DNA of 64,000 nucleotides from Streptomyces kaniharaensis. Its GTDB lineage: Bacteria > Actinomycetota > Actinomycetes > Streptomycetales > Streptomycetaceae. Location of the stretch: assembly GCF_009569385.1 (NCBI RefSeq), contig NZ_WBOF01000004.1, forward strand, positions 124,001-188,000, written 5' to 3'. Numbering within the stretch: position 1 is the stretch's first letter; every line of letters begins with the position of its first letter. A model generated the notes under the pieces. That model worked only from the letters and a program-made list of their open reading frames with translations. It was not told the origin of the DNA and searched no databases. Below are positions 1 through 7,729 of this stretch, one piece after another. The translations under genes and the position numbers were made by a program.

Positions 1-331
1 CGAGCAGGTGGGCATTGCGCCGCCACAGCGCGGGGCGGGGCCGGCCGGCGGGAGTGGTGTCGGCTCCCAAGAGGGCCAGAATCTCGGAGCTCTCGGTGGC
101 ATTGGCCTGGTAGACCTCAAGCAGGGCTTCGACGAGGTCGCGGGCGACACGTCGGCGCTGCCCGCGTTCCAGTCGGCTCAGCCCGCTCTTGTCGATCTTG
201 ATGCCACGGCGGCGCAGCACTTCGTGGCCTGCGACGTCTCCTTGGGTGAGGCCGCGGCGTTCCCGCAACTCCTCAAGCCGCAGGCCGACTTCGCTGAGGG
301 TCAACGACCACGGCGTCTTCGCTTCTGGCAT
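1..331 (-). CDS. XRE-family helix-turn-helix regulator, C-terminus beyond the left edge
   Basis: Read on the minus strand from the ATG at 331, the frame stays open to base 1, so the gene is truncated by the window. Residues about 12-75 form a Cro/CI-type HTH: LRLEELRERRGLTQGDVAG is helix 1-2, and KSGLSRLERGQRRR is the usual recognition helix plus the following arginine-rich turn. The segment that follows, leading into VYQANATESSEIL, resembles Streptomyces XRE regulators that carry a larger C-terminal ligand or TPR domain, but that part is not visible. The gene diverges from the operon starting at 515. A long inverted repeat lies between the two starts and is the obvious candidate operator. 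The DNA-binding role is family knowledge; the target is inference. Confidence 0.85.
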   Translation of the reverse strand, partial: MPEAKTPWSLTLSEVGLRLEELRERRGLTQGDVAGHEVLRRRGIKIDKSGLSRLERGQRRRVARDLVEALLEVYQANATESSEILALLGADTTPAGRPRPALWRRNAHLL

Positions 332-366
332 GGTGGCCAGTCTGACGGCTCGTAACGCTGCCTACA

Positions 367-403
367 AGCAATATGGTTGAGCAATTTGCTCGACCATATT
401 GCT
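367..403. promoter_or_regulatory. 37-nt inverted repeat, probable operator between divergent genes
   Basis: Two 18-nt arms (367-384 and 386-403) around a single central T match at 17 of 18 positions. The outer arm is AGCAATATGGT and the inner arm contains GAGCAA/TTGCTC. The site is A+T-rich against very G+C-rich surroundings. It sits 36 nt upstream of the XRE start at 331 and about 110 nt upstream of the start at 515, so a bound dimer or tetramer could control both directions. It is not followed by a T-run, so a terminator is less likely. Confidence 0.7.
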
Positions 404-514
404 AAGAGCTCGCCTGAGGGAGCATCCTAACGAGGGTCACGAAGTGTGGAGCGCTCGTCGCCACGCGTAGAGGCCGTTCTGCTGCCCGTACTCGCCCAGG
501 GAGGAGCCGCCGCG

Positions 515-2008
515 ATGCGTCGGACGCTGTTCAGCCTCCTGTTGAAAGACCGTGACCTTCTCGGCTGGGAGGCGTTCTGCGTCCACTTCGCGGCCACCGG
601 CCGGAAGCTCGCTCAGGAGGCCGGCAACCACCGTCTGGCCACGGCCAGTGTAGGGCGCACCACGTTCGACAGATGGTCCTCAGGCACGTGGTACGGCCGT
701 CCCCGCGGTGAGGCAGCGCAGATCCTGGAACACATGCTCGGGCACACAGTCGAGGAGCTGTTCAGCCCGGCGCCCGGCGCGAGCGAGTCAGCGGCAGTGC
801 TGGACTCGGTGGCCGCCCGGATCGGCTCGCGCTGGCCCACATCCACCTTGCTGCTCCCCGCAGGCGGTCCGGCAGGGATCTGGGAAATCGCCGGTCGTCA
901 GCGCCTGGACGGCACCAGCGCCGCAGTGCACCTCCTTCCGGTAAGGAGGCGAGGTGTGGATGCCGACGTGCACGACCTGACCCAGGACGGCTTGCAGGAC
1001 CTGGAGCGGTTCTTACGGCCGGCGCGCCGCGGATTCCTCGTCGGCGTCGAGGAGCAAAAGGACGACTTCGACCTGTACGTCCGCGACGCCGCAGCCGCTC
1101 GCCGGCCTGCTCCGCCCGGCCCGCCCTCCACTGGGGCCCTGTCAATTCCGTCGGCTTACCTCTTGGACGACCTCTCCTACGGGATTCTCTGGGCACTCAC
1201 CCAGCTCGACGACGGCCTTCTGTCCGACGATCAGGCCCTCGACGCCGAGCAGCACCTTCTCGACACTTACCTCTCCTTGCCTCGCTCCGCGCCCAGTCAG
1301 CTGCTCGTTGATCTGACCACCGTCGGCAGCAGTTGGATGGGATCAGCGTTCTGCGCCCGGCACATCCAACAGGAACTGGCCGATGCGAGCGAGGTTCCGA
1401 TCTTCTGGACGCGTGAGCAGACTGGGGAAGAGGCGGCCTGCTGGCTGTTCTTCAAGCACAAGTTGGACTATCTCCAAGCCCTCGAACGATTCCACGGCAC
1501 TGCGACGCAGACCGTCCGCGTCTTCTGTCTGCCCGAAGCCGAGGTGGCGCGCTCCGAGAAGTACGAGAGGGTGCTGCTGCTGTTGGCGATCGCCCTCATG
1601 GAGCGTTGCGGGATCCGCGTCAGGGTGGTGCCGCAGAGGGAGTACTCGGAGGTGGACGGAGTGGCCTTCGTCCCCGGTCAGCGAGCCGTCGTTGCCAACT
1701 GGGTGCGGGCGAGCGGCGGAGCGCTGTGGGCAGCCGGCAGTACGTCGACCCGCGGGGAGCTGCGTACCTACGCCACCGTTTTCGCCGACGCGCAGGGCGC
1801 CGATGTGTTGGTGGGCGAGGATCCGGCGAGCCGTCTGCGGTCGCTCGCGGACTACCTGAGCCTGGACTGGAGCTGGTTGACCGCCCGGTCTCACGCTCTA
1901 GGCGAGTACGGCGTGGCCGGCCTTGTCCGGCCCCGCAGCCGTCTGCTAACCGTGGAAGCGCTCGATGAGACCCTGCTCTTCCTCGGCAAGCTCGGCTCGT
2001 CCCGATGA
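515..2008 (+). CDS. Streptomyces regulator-like protein, function unknown
   Basis: A 497-residue protein. The ATG at 515 is chosen because GGAGGAG at 500-506 lies 8 nt upstream; the in-frame GTG at 446 has no good ribosome site. Residues about 1-85 (CVHFAATGRKLA...TTFDRWSSG...ILEHMLGHTVEELFSP) match the N-terminus of the TPR regulator at 3578-4831 in spacing and key residues, suggesting a shared HTH-like domain. The C-terminal part (VPIFWTREQTGEEAACWLFFKHK, then FCLPEAEV and YERVLLLLAIALME) is a family seen often in Streptomyces without a known role. No membrane segment or catalytic motif is visible. It is translationally coupled to the asparaginase gene through a 4-nt overlap. Confidence 0.7.
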   Translation: MRRTLFSLLLKDRDLLGWEAFCVHFAATGRKLAQEAGNHRLATASVGRTTFDRWSSGTWYGRPRGEAAQILEHMLGHTVEELFSPAPGASESAAVLDSVAARIGSRWPTSTLLLPAGGPAGIWEIAGRQRLDGTSAAVHLLPVRRRGVDADVHDLTQDGLQDLERFLRPARRGFLVGVEEQKDDFDLYVRDAAAARRPAPPGPPSTGALSIPSAYLLDDLSYGILWALTQLDDGLLSDDQALDAEQHLLDTYLSLPRSAPSQLLVDLTTVGSSWMGSAFCARHIQQELADASEVPIFWTREQTGEEAACWLFFKHKLDYLQALERFHGTATQTVRVFCLPEAEVARSEKYERVLLLLAIALMERCGIRVRVVPQREYSEVDGVAFVPGQRAVVANWVRASGGALWAAGSTSTRGELRTYATVFADAQGADVLVGEDPASRLRSLADYLSLDWSWLTARSHALGEYGVAGLVRPRSRLLTVEALDETLLFLGKLGSSR

Positions 2009-3048
2009 CCCCCGCCCCATCCGCCCTTTTGCCCGAAAGGCCCTTTGTGCTCTCCGCTGACCGTGACTCGAACCGCACCGTCCTGGTGCTCACCCTGGGT
2101 GGCACGATCGCCATGACGCGCACCGCTGCGGCATCCGGCGTCACGCCCACGCTGACTGGCTCTGACCTGGTGGGCGCTGTGCCGGGCCTCCAAGGCGCCG
2201 CCGAGGTCACTGTGGAGGACTTCCGGCAGATGCCCGGGGCCTCCCTGGCGATCAGCGACATCGTCAGCCTCGTGGACCGACTGCAGCAGGCCGACAGGGA
2301 TGGCGTCGACGGGGTCGTGGTGACGCAGGGCACCGATACCCTTGAGGAGACCGCGTATCTGACCGGCCTCTACCACCAGGGCAGCATGCCGGTGGTGTTC
2401 ACCGGCGCCATGCGCAATGCCGCGGCGGCGGGCGCCGATGGACCGGCGAACCTCCTGGCCGCCGTCCAGACCGCTGTGAGTGCGGAGGCTCGGGGGACCG
2501 GGGTCCTGGTTGTCCTGGGCGACGAGATCCATGCTGCCCGCAACGTCCGGAAGATGCATACGACCAGCCCGGGCGCGTTTGAATCTCCGACCACCGGACC
2601 GCTCGGCCACGTGGCTGAGGGAATGGCCCGCTTCCACGGCTCGCTGAGTCCGATCGCGCCCGTACCGCTGCCGGTCGGCCCGCTGCCGCAGGTGGAGATC
2701 GTCACCGCGTCCCTGGGCAGCAGCGGGACGTTGCTGAAGGGGCTGGAGGGTGAAGTCAGCGGACTGGTGGTGGCCGCGTTCGGCGCCGGCCACGTCCCCG
2801 AGAGCTGGTGCGGCCAGCTTGAAGCGCTAGCGGCCGCGATGCCCGTCATCCTCGCCTCCCGCATCGGCACCGGGCCCGTCCTCACCTCGACCTACGCCTT
2901 CCCCGGCTCCGAGAGCGACCTGCTGGCGCGCGGCCTGATCAGTGCGGGCACCCTTGACCCCTACAAGGCCCGCCTGCTCCTGATCTCCCTCCTGGCCGCA
3001 GGCATGCCCCGCCCGGACATCGCGAAGGCATTCCTCGACCGTTCCTGA
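2005..3048 (+). CDS. Asparaginase-family amidohydrolase
   Basis: A 347-residue protein of the bacterial L-asparaginase family, which hydrolyses asparagine (or a related amide) to aspartate and ammonia through two catalytic triads. The first nucleophile threonine lies in LTLGGTIAMT (about residues 30-39). The second triad lies in VVTQGTDTLEETAYL (about 110-124), and the conserved lysine is in the segment around NVRKMHTTSPGAF. Length is normal for the family. No signal peptide is evident, since the first 30 residues are polar, so it is probably cytosolic. The ATG overlaps the stop of the upstream gene by 4 nt, showing one transcript. The physiological substrate cannot be fixed from sequence. 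Confidence 0.88.
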   Translation: MTPAPSALLPERPFVLSADRDSNRTVLVLTLGGTIAMTRTAAASGVTPTLTGSDLVGAVPGLQGAAEVTVEDFRQMPGASLAISDIVSLVDRLQQADRDGVDGVVVTQGTDTLEETAYLTGLYHQGSMPVVFTGAMRNAAAAGADGPANLLAAVQTAVSAEARGTGVLVVLGDEIHAARNVRKMHTTSPGAFESPTTGPLGHVAEGMARFHGSLSPIAPVPLPVGPLPQVEIVTASLGSSGTLLKGLEGEVSGLVVAAFGAGHVPESWCGQLEALAAAMPVILASRIGTGPVLTSTYAFPGSESDLLARGLISAGTLDPYKARLLLISLLAAGMPRPDIAKAFLDRS

Positions 3049-3083
3049 TCCCGCCCCGACCAGTACGAAGGATGCCCCCGATC

Positions 3084-3563
3084 ATGCGCTACGCCCAGGT
3101 CCGCACCGGCAGGAAGTTCGTTCTCGCCCTCGACCACGGGGAAGACCTCCTGGAAGGTCTCACGCAGTTCTGCGCGGACCAGGGCATCCGGGCCGGGTAC
3201 ATCCCGACGTTTGTCGGTGGCCTCCGCTCGGCCCGGCTGGTGGGCTCATGCGAACCCCTCGACGACCCCGAGGCCCCCCTGTGGGAGGAGATCACCGTCG
3301 AGGTGCTCGAAGCGCTCGGCGGAGGAACGCTCGCCTGGGATACGGAGAAGGACTGCCTGGCCCCGCACATCCACGTCGCGGCCGGCATCAAGGCGAAGTC
3401 GGCCGAGGGGCGGGTGTCGCACCTGCTCGGCGCGAAGGTGCAGTTCATCTGCGAGATCCCCATCGTCGAAGTCGTCAGCGACGCCGCGGGGCCGGCGCTG
3501 ACGCGCCAACGCAGCGCGGATCTGTATAACGTGCCCCTCCTCGGCTTCGGCACGGGCAGCTGA
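3084..3563 (+). CDS. PPC/DUF296-domain protein
   Basis: A 159-residue single-domain protein of the PPC (DUF296) family. The pattern RTGRKFVLALDHGEDLLEGLTQFC at the start, and HIHVAAG with the central LLGAKVQFICEIPIVEV, are typical. Family members form trimers; plant relatives bind AT-rich DNA through an added AT-hook, which is absent here. The bacterial role is not known. The start at 3084 is preferred over 3072 because GAAGGA (3067-3072) abuts the earlier ATG. It lies 35 nt after the asparaginase and 14 nt before the TPR regulator, and so belongs to the same operon. Confidence 0.75.
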   Translation: MRYAQVRTGRKFVLALDHGEDLLEGLTQFCADQGIRAGYIPTFVGGLRSARLVGSCEPLDDPEAPLWEEITVEVLEALGGGTLAWDTEKDCLAPHIHVAAGIKAKSAEGRVSHLLGAKVQFICEIPIVEVVSDAAGPALTRQRSADLYNVPLLGFGTGS

Positions 3564-3577
3564 GGGAGTAGACAAAG

Positions 3578-4831
3578 ATGCGCAGGGCGATCCGCTTCCC
3601 GGAGGTGGTCGAGGCTCACCGCATGCGCATCTACGAGACGTTCACAGTGCACTTCGAGCGGGCGGCCAGGGAGGTGGCCCAGCTCGACGGCAACGCTTCC
3701 CTCGCTTCCGTGTACGTCTCACGGTCCGCCTGGGACCGCTGGATGGCCGGCGACATCAAAGGTCTTCCGCGGCAAGCGACGTGCCGGGTCTTGGAGCACC
3801 TCTTCGGCGAGCCAGCCGAGCAGCTGTTCGGCCCGCTGGAGCCGGAGGCCGTACATCAGGTCGGCGCCGGGCCAGCAACGGTCGTCGACTCGGTGGGGTC
3901 GCCGCATCTGGCCGCCATGGAGTCGTTCCGGCTCGCGGACCGCCAGCTCGGCGGTGGGCACGTGTACCGGTCCGTGGTGCACTACCTCAACACGGCGGTC
4001 GCGCCGACCCTCTTCGGCTCGGCGGGCAGCAGCGAAGACGGTGAGGTCGCCTTCGGTGCGGCGGTCGTCCTAACGGAGATGGCCGCGTGGATGGCTCACG
4101 ACGCCGGGCGCGACGACCTGGCATCCGGGCACTTCGACCGCGCCCTTCGGCTGTCGCAGAGCCTGACCGATGGGACTGCGGGTGCGAACGTGCTGGCCGG
4201 CATGAGCCACCTGGCGTTGCAAACCGGCCGTGTCGACGTCGCGGCTGATCTCGCCCGCAGCGGGCTCGCCCGACTCGCCAGCGGTCCGCGGGTGCCGACT
4301 CTCGAGGCCCGCCTCCACGCCATGGAGGCTCGGGCGTTCGCCCAGTTCCACGCCGAACGTGAGGCGCAGCGAGCACTCGACGCGGCACGTGAATCCCTGG
4401 TGCTCGCGCGGACCGCGCCGGCGTCCAGGTGGGTGGCTCCATTCGACGAAGCGGCGCTTGCCAGCGAGGGCGCCTCCGTGCTCCTGGATCTCGGCGCGCT
4501 CAAGGCCGCGGCCAGGGAGGCAGAGCGCGCCTTGGCACTGCGGGACGCGAGCCGGGTCCGCAGCAGGGCGTTCGGGCAGGTCACGTTGGCGCGAGTCCTG
4601 CTCGCGCAAGGGCAGCTCGATGCGGCGTGCTCGGTCGGCATGGAACTACTGAACGCCTGCCAGTCAGTGACGTCTCTTCGGCTCAGCAGTCAACTCGCGC
4701 TACTGCAAAACGATTTCGATCGGCATCATCAGGTTTCCGAGGTCCGTGAGCTTCTCTCGCGGATGACCACCACGGCGCAGCACCGTAGATTGCTGCTCGG
4801 CAGTCTCGCGCTCCCGGAAGGTCCGCAGTGA
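3578..4831 (+). CDS. TPR-containing regulator of Streptomyces type
   Basis: A 417-residue protein. Residues 1-90 resemble the N-terminus of the protein at 515-2008 (YETFTVHFERAAREVA, SRSAWDRWMAGD, RVLEHLFGEPAEQLFGP) and probably form a degenerate XRE-like DNA-binding domain. From about residue 120 to the end the sequence is helical and alanine-rich with tetratricopeptide-like repeats (HFDRALRLSQSLTD, DAARESLVLARTA, REAERALALRDASR). Such N-HTH/C-TPR proteins are common regulators next to Streptomyces accessory clusters. GGGAG at 3563-3567 precedes the ATG. Its stop overlaps the Nudix start by 4 nt. The ligand is unknown. Confidence 0.75.
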   Translation: MRRAIRFPEVVEAHRMRIYETFTVHFERAAREVAQLDGNASLASVYVSRSAWDRWMAGDIKGLPRQATCRVLEHLFGEPAEQLFGPLEPEAVHQVGAGPATVVDSVGSPHLAAMESFRLADRQLGGGHVYRSVVHYLNTAVAPTLFGSAGSSEDGEVAFGAAVVLTEMAAWMAHDAGRDDLASGHFDRALRLSQSLTDGTAGANVLAGMSHLALQTGRVDVAADLARSGLARLASGPRVPTLEARLHAMEARAFAQFHAEREAQRALDAARESLVLARTAPASRWVAPFDEAALASEGASVLLDLGALKAAAREAERALALRDASRVRSRAFGQVTLARVLLAQGQLDAACSVGMELLNACQSVTSLRLSSQLALLQNDFDRHHQVSEVRELLSRMTTTAQHRRLLLGSLALPEGPQ

Positions 4832-5340
4832 ACGATGCACCCAGGCCGGGCGACCCCGGCCGTGACGCCTACCTGGCTGAGGGAAACGCTCGGCAGGCCC
4901 GGAAGCGGGCGGCTGCCGACGCCCTGATCCGAGACCAGGCCGGAAGGCTGCTTCTGGTGAACCCGACCTACAAGGACGGGTGGGACCTTCCCGGTGGCAT
5001 GGCCGAGGACAACGAGGCTCCGGAGGACGCCCTACGGCGGGAGCTCCGCGAGGAGCTCGGCCTGACGGTTGCCAGCCTACGGTTCCTCTGTGTCGATTGG
5101 GTCGGGCCCCACGGCCCGTGGGACGACCTCCTCGGGTTCGTCTTCGATGCCGGCGTCCTGTCACCAAAGCAGGCCGCCAAGCTGAAGCCGAGCGACGAGG
5201 AGATCTCCGAGCACCACTTCTTCGAGGTCGCACAGGCCCTGCCACTGTTGCCGGAGCGCCAGCGTGCCCGGGCCGTCCACGCCCTAAAGGTCCTGGACAA
5301 CGGTGTCCCGCGTTACCTCCGCAACGGAGTTGCCCTCTGA
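4828..5340 (+). CDS. Nudix hydrolase
   Basis: A 170-residue protein with GTG start, overlapping the upstream stop by 4 nt. The Nudix box spans the GG of WDLPGGM to the EELGL of RRELREELGL (about residues 55-80) and keeps the metal-binding REXXEE core. The nearby VNPTYKDGWDLPGG segment is very close to the same region of the tandem Nudix protein at 43011, suggesting one subfamily. Nudix enzymes hydrolyse nucleoside diphosphates linked to another group; the substrate here cannot be read from sequence. It is the last gene of the 515-5340 operon and converges on the aldo/keto reductase 12 nt away. Confidence 0.9.
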   Translation: MNDAPRPGDPGRDAYLAEGNARQARKRAAADALIRDQAGRLLLVNPTYKDGWDLPGGMAEDNEAPEDALRRELREELGLTVASLRFLCVDWVGPHGPWDDLLGFVFDAGVLSPKQAAKLKPSDEEISEHHFFEVAQALPLLPERQRARAVHALKVLDNGVPRYLRNGVAL

Positions 5341-5352
5341 GTAACGCGGCCG

Positions 5353-6393
5353 TCACACCTTGATGGAGGGGATGCGCTCCTCGGGCTGGATCACGACGGT
5401 CCGGATGCGGGTGAACACTTCGTCGATCACCGCGAGCTCGTGATCGGACAGCGGCTGGCCGAGGAAGCGGAGGTCGTGCCCGGCCCGCTGTTGGTCGCCG
5501 GTACCAGCGCCGGCGACCAACACAGCGTTCGGCACCTGCTGAAGGATGAACCGCAAAGCCACCCGGGCCAGGGCGTCTGGGGATGGGCCGAAGAGGCCAG
5601 CCAGCTCAGCGAGACCATGGCTGAGTGCTGACTTCGTCGCTTCCGCACAGTTGGCCGAGCCTCCCCACGCAGCCAGAGCGCGGTCCACACGGCCACCTGC
5701 GAGCGCGCCGTGGGCTAGCGGCGAGGCAATGACCAGGCTGACACCGTGGCGGGCGGTGAAGGCACCGAGGTCTTCGTCTCCCAGGTCGGCCAGCGGGAGC
5801 AAGCCACTCGCCTGCGTCCAGACCACGTCGGGACAGATTCGGTTGAACAGATCCAGGAAGCGTCGTATCGAGCGGGCCGAGGAGCGGAAGCCCGGACCAC
5901 GGAGCCCGATGGATCGGATCTGGCCGAGATCGCGCAGCGCTCGTATCTGCTCGATGACCGGGTCGAGGTACCGGTCGCCGGGGCCGAAGTCCCAGGACTC
6001 GAGGGTATAGAGGGCCAACTCGTCCAAGTACAGGTTTTCGAGCGTCTGCTCGAGCTGATGGCGAACGCGTGGGCCGGCGTAGGGGTGTGGAGCAGATCCC
6101 TGGACTTGGCCGACCTTGCTGGCAACCTGCGCACGGTGACCGCGGTGCTCCCTGAGCACTTTGCCGAGGAGCCTCTCGGCGTGGCCGCACCGGTAGCCGT
6201 CGGCCGTGTCGAACAGCTGTGCTCCGGCCTCGCCGCCGCCCGCTTCCAAGGCGCGACGGAGCCCGTCGAGCAGCCGTGCGTCGTCCGGTTGAACGGCGCT
6301 CGGCGCCCAACGAGAGGTTCCGCTGCTGACGCCCAGCGGGTGCACCATCAGGTCGGGGGCGAGGCGGCGGGGTACGAGATCGCTCGGTGTCAT
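5353..6393 (-). CDS. Aldo/keto reductase-family protein with altered catalytic His
   Basis: A 346-residue NADPH-dependent (beta/alpha)8-barrel protein. LFDTADGY supplies the catalytic Asp and Tyr, and ASKVG the Lys. The position that normally carries the fourth catalytic residue (DLYxLH) reads LALYTLESWD, so His appears to be replaced by Glu. The same change turns AKR1D proteins into double-bond reductases, but the equivalence is my alignment by eye. The C-terminal ALRFILQQ and the cofactor-loop residues near VLVAGAGTGDQ are retained. The ATG at 6393 overlaps the stop of the ATPase gene by 1 nt (GTG at 6396 is an alternative), so the two are co-transcribed. Confidence 0.85.
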   Translation of the reverse strand: MTPSDLVPRRLAPDLMVHPLGVSSGTSRWAPSAVQPDDARLLDGLRRALEAGGGEAGAQLFDTADGYRCGHAERLLGKVLREHRGHRAQVASKVGQVQGSAPHPYAGPRVRHQLEQTLENLYLDELALYTLESWDFGPGDRYLDPVIEQIRALRDLGQIRSIGLRGPGFRSSARSIRRFLDLFNRICPDVVWTQASGLLPLADLGDEDLGAFTARHGVSLVIASPLAHGALAGGRVDRALAAWGGSANCAEATKSALSHGLAELAGLFGPSPDALARVALRFILQQVPNAVLVAGAGTGDQQRAGHDLRFLGQPLSDHELAVIDEVFTRIRTVVIQPEERIPSIKV

Positions 6394-6851
6394 CACTCGG
6401 CGTCTCCCGCTCGGTAGAGGAAGATCGCGATGACGCGCTTCCCCTTGTCGTCGCGCTGGACTCCCCAGGCGCTTGCCAGTACATCCACCAGAAACAGACC
6501 TCTCCCGCCTTCATCGTCTTCATCGGCAGCCAGAGGCTTCCCCGGCACCGCCGTGGTGTCTTCACCGCGGTCCCGAACCTGGACAGCCACTCCCCAGTCG
6601 TACACGTCGAGGGAAATGTCGAGCGCCGCTCCAGCATGCTCGACTGCGTTGCCCACCAGTTCGTCGGCCACTAGGACCACGTCGTCCATGTATCCGCTGT
6701 CGGCCTTCCCCGCGAGGGTCGTGCGGACTATGCCACGGGCGGCGCGCTGCGGGGCATCAAGGTCGCAGAGGTCGATCGCAGCGTGCGTCGTGGGGCGGCC
6801 GGCATCGCGGACTTGGCCGGATGGCAAGACAGTGCTGGTGGGACCAAGCAC
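6393..6851 (-). CDS. Anti-sigma-factor-like ATP-binding protein (HATPase_c_2)
   Basis: A 152-residue protein of the GHKL ATPase fold seen in SpoIIAB/RsbW-type serine kinases. The N-box is VADELVGNAVEHA, the G1 region VQVRDRGED, and the G2 region DEGGRGLFLVDVLASAWG. This is the usual arrangement in the many small Streptomyces anti-sigma-like ATPases, most of which have no known partner. The GTG at 6851 is preferred because GAGGAG lies 7-8 nt upstream; an in-frame ATG at 6872 would add seven residues. It is first in a two-gene operon with the aldo/keto reductase. One copy of the paired GAAGTGGGG repeat (6955-6973) lies about 100 nt upstream and may regulate it. Confidence 0.85.
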   Translation of the reverse strand: MLGPTSTVLPSGQVRDAGRPTTHAAIDLCDLDAPQRAARGIVRTTLAGKADSGYMDDVVLVADELVGNAVEHAGAALDISLDVYDWGVAVQVRDRGEDTTAVPGKPLAADEDDEGGRGLFLVDVLASAWGVQRDDKGKRVIAIFLYRAGDAE

Positions 6852-6954
6852 GGGGATCACTCCTCGCTGCATTCGCGATGCCCGGGGGCACGGACTGGCA
6901 AGTCCTGCTGAATACCGTGGCCCATGTCGCGGCGCAGGTGATAGCGAAACCCGT

Positions 6955-6973
6955 CCCCACTTCTCCCCACTTC
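6955..6973 (-). repeat. Paired GAAGTGGGG direct repeat, copy 1
   Basis: On the minus strand this reads GAAGTGGGGAGAAGTGGGG: two 9-mers spaced 10 nt apart, one helical turn. It lies between the ATPase gene start (6851) and the rest of the non-coding region, oriented toward that gene. Confidence 0.75.
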
Positions 6974-7207
6974 TCCGCCGACCCCGTCGACTTTCGGGCT
7001 GGGAGGAAGCGCCAGCGGGTTGGGCGTCGCACAAAAGGGCGATATTCGCGCACTCTCCGCACGCAGCGACACGTTGCCAAGTGTGCCCCCGCGCGCCCGC
7101 TCCATCAGCGGTTGGAATCATTTCAAGCGCCAGGAGCCGCTCTCAGCTGGCCGGATTCCCCGTCGCCACCCCTGGCGCTCTACCAAGCGGCCCTTACCAC
7201 TGACCCT

Positions 7208-7317
7208 GAATTCGGTCAAGCACTCTCAGGGAAGTGGGGTGAAGTGGGGTGGTGAAGTCGATCTCCACTGGAGGGACTTCCAGGGTGGGCGTCAGACCAG
7301 GATCGGTGACCGAATTC
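7208..7317. repeat. 11-bp inverted pair GAATTCGGTCA flanking repeat copy 2
   Basis: GAATTCGGTCA at 7208-7218 and its exact reverse complement at 7307-7317, 88 nt apart. The paired GAAGTGGGG copy at 7231-7249 lies between them. The second copy is part of a local palindrome CCGAATTCGG. Confidence 0.55.
7231..7249 (+). repeat. Paired GAAGTGGGG direct repeat, copy 2
   Basis: Reads GAAGTGGGGTGAAGTGGGG and differs from the other copies only at the base between the units. A partial third unit (GGTGAAGT) follows. It lies inside the 11-bp inverted pair GAATTCGGTCA. Confidence 0.75.
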
Positions 7318-7379
7318 GGCACTATTGTCCGCGCTCTGGCGGGAGGTGAACAGGTATCTCGGTCGTTCTCCATGCCGCC

Positions 7380-7398
7380 TAAGTGGGGAGAAGTGGGG
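7380..7398 (+). repeat. Paired GAAGTGGGG direct repeat, copy 3
   Basis: AAGTGGGGAGAAGTGGGG occupies 7381-7398; only the first base of the 19-nt consensus differs (T at 7380). Same orientation as copy 2, 149 nt downstream of it and about 330 nt before the first gene of the array. Confidence 0.75.
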
Positions 7399-7729
7399 GC
7401 CGATTCCGCTATCGGAGCACGCCAAGAAGCGGCAACGCTATTCGCAGTTCCTCCGCCTCGACGCACACGGAAAGGTTCCCGTGATCCCTCTCGTTTCGCT
7501 GGCTCTCGGCACCCTGCCCGGTGTCAAAGGCCGGGCAGTCAGCTCGGTAGGGCGGCGGCTCGTAGCTCGGCCGCTTCGCCTCGGATGGTGACGTGAGCGC
7601 CGAACGCGTCACTCCCACAACGATCGCCCCAACGCCAGGCCACCTGTTCTGGCCACGGACACGCCCCGCTCGTGCTGCTCCTCCGCCATCACGGCTCAGC
7701 CCGCTTCCCGAGAGACAAAGGAAGAGCTC

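Larger units (their letters stand above)
6852..7729. other. 878-bp non-coding region with paired direct repeats
   Basis: No reading frame here shows convincing codon bias, ribosome sites or family similarity. The region separates the divergent ATPase/reductase operon (minus) from the 20-gene array (plus). It contains three paired GAAGTGGGG repeats (6955-6973, 7231-7249, 7380-7398), an 11-bp inverted pair GAATTCGGTCA (7208-7218 and 7307-7317) and a hairpin with 8-bp arms CTGCCCGG/CCGGGCAG (7514-7521 and 7531-7538). It is probably a complex regulatory region. A replication or transfer site cannot be excluded. Confidence 0.6.

Noticed and set aside
446..514. Upstream GTG start of the first plus-strand gene
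   Set aside because: No ribosome site before it, while GGAGGAG is placed 8 nt before ATG 515.
6955..7398. Paired GAAGTGGGG repeats as a CRISPR-like or transposon-end structure
   Set aside because: Only three sites in different orientations with unequal spacing, no target-site duplication and no adjacent transposase.
7325..7591. Small plus-strand frames within the 6.9-7.7 kb region
   Set aside because: No ribosome site, no typical codon bias and atypical composition; one overlaps a paired repeat. Treated as non-coding.
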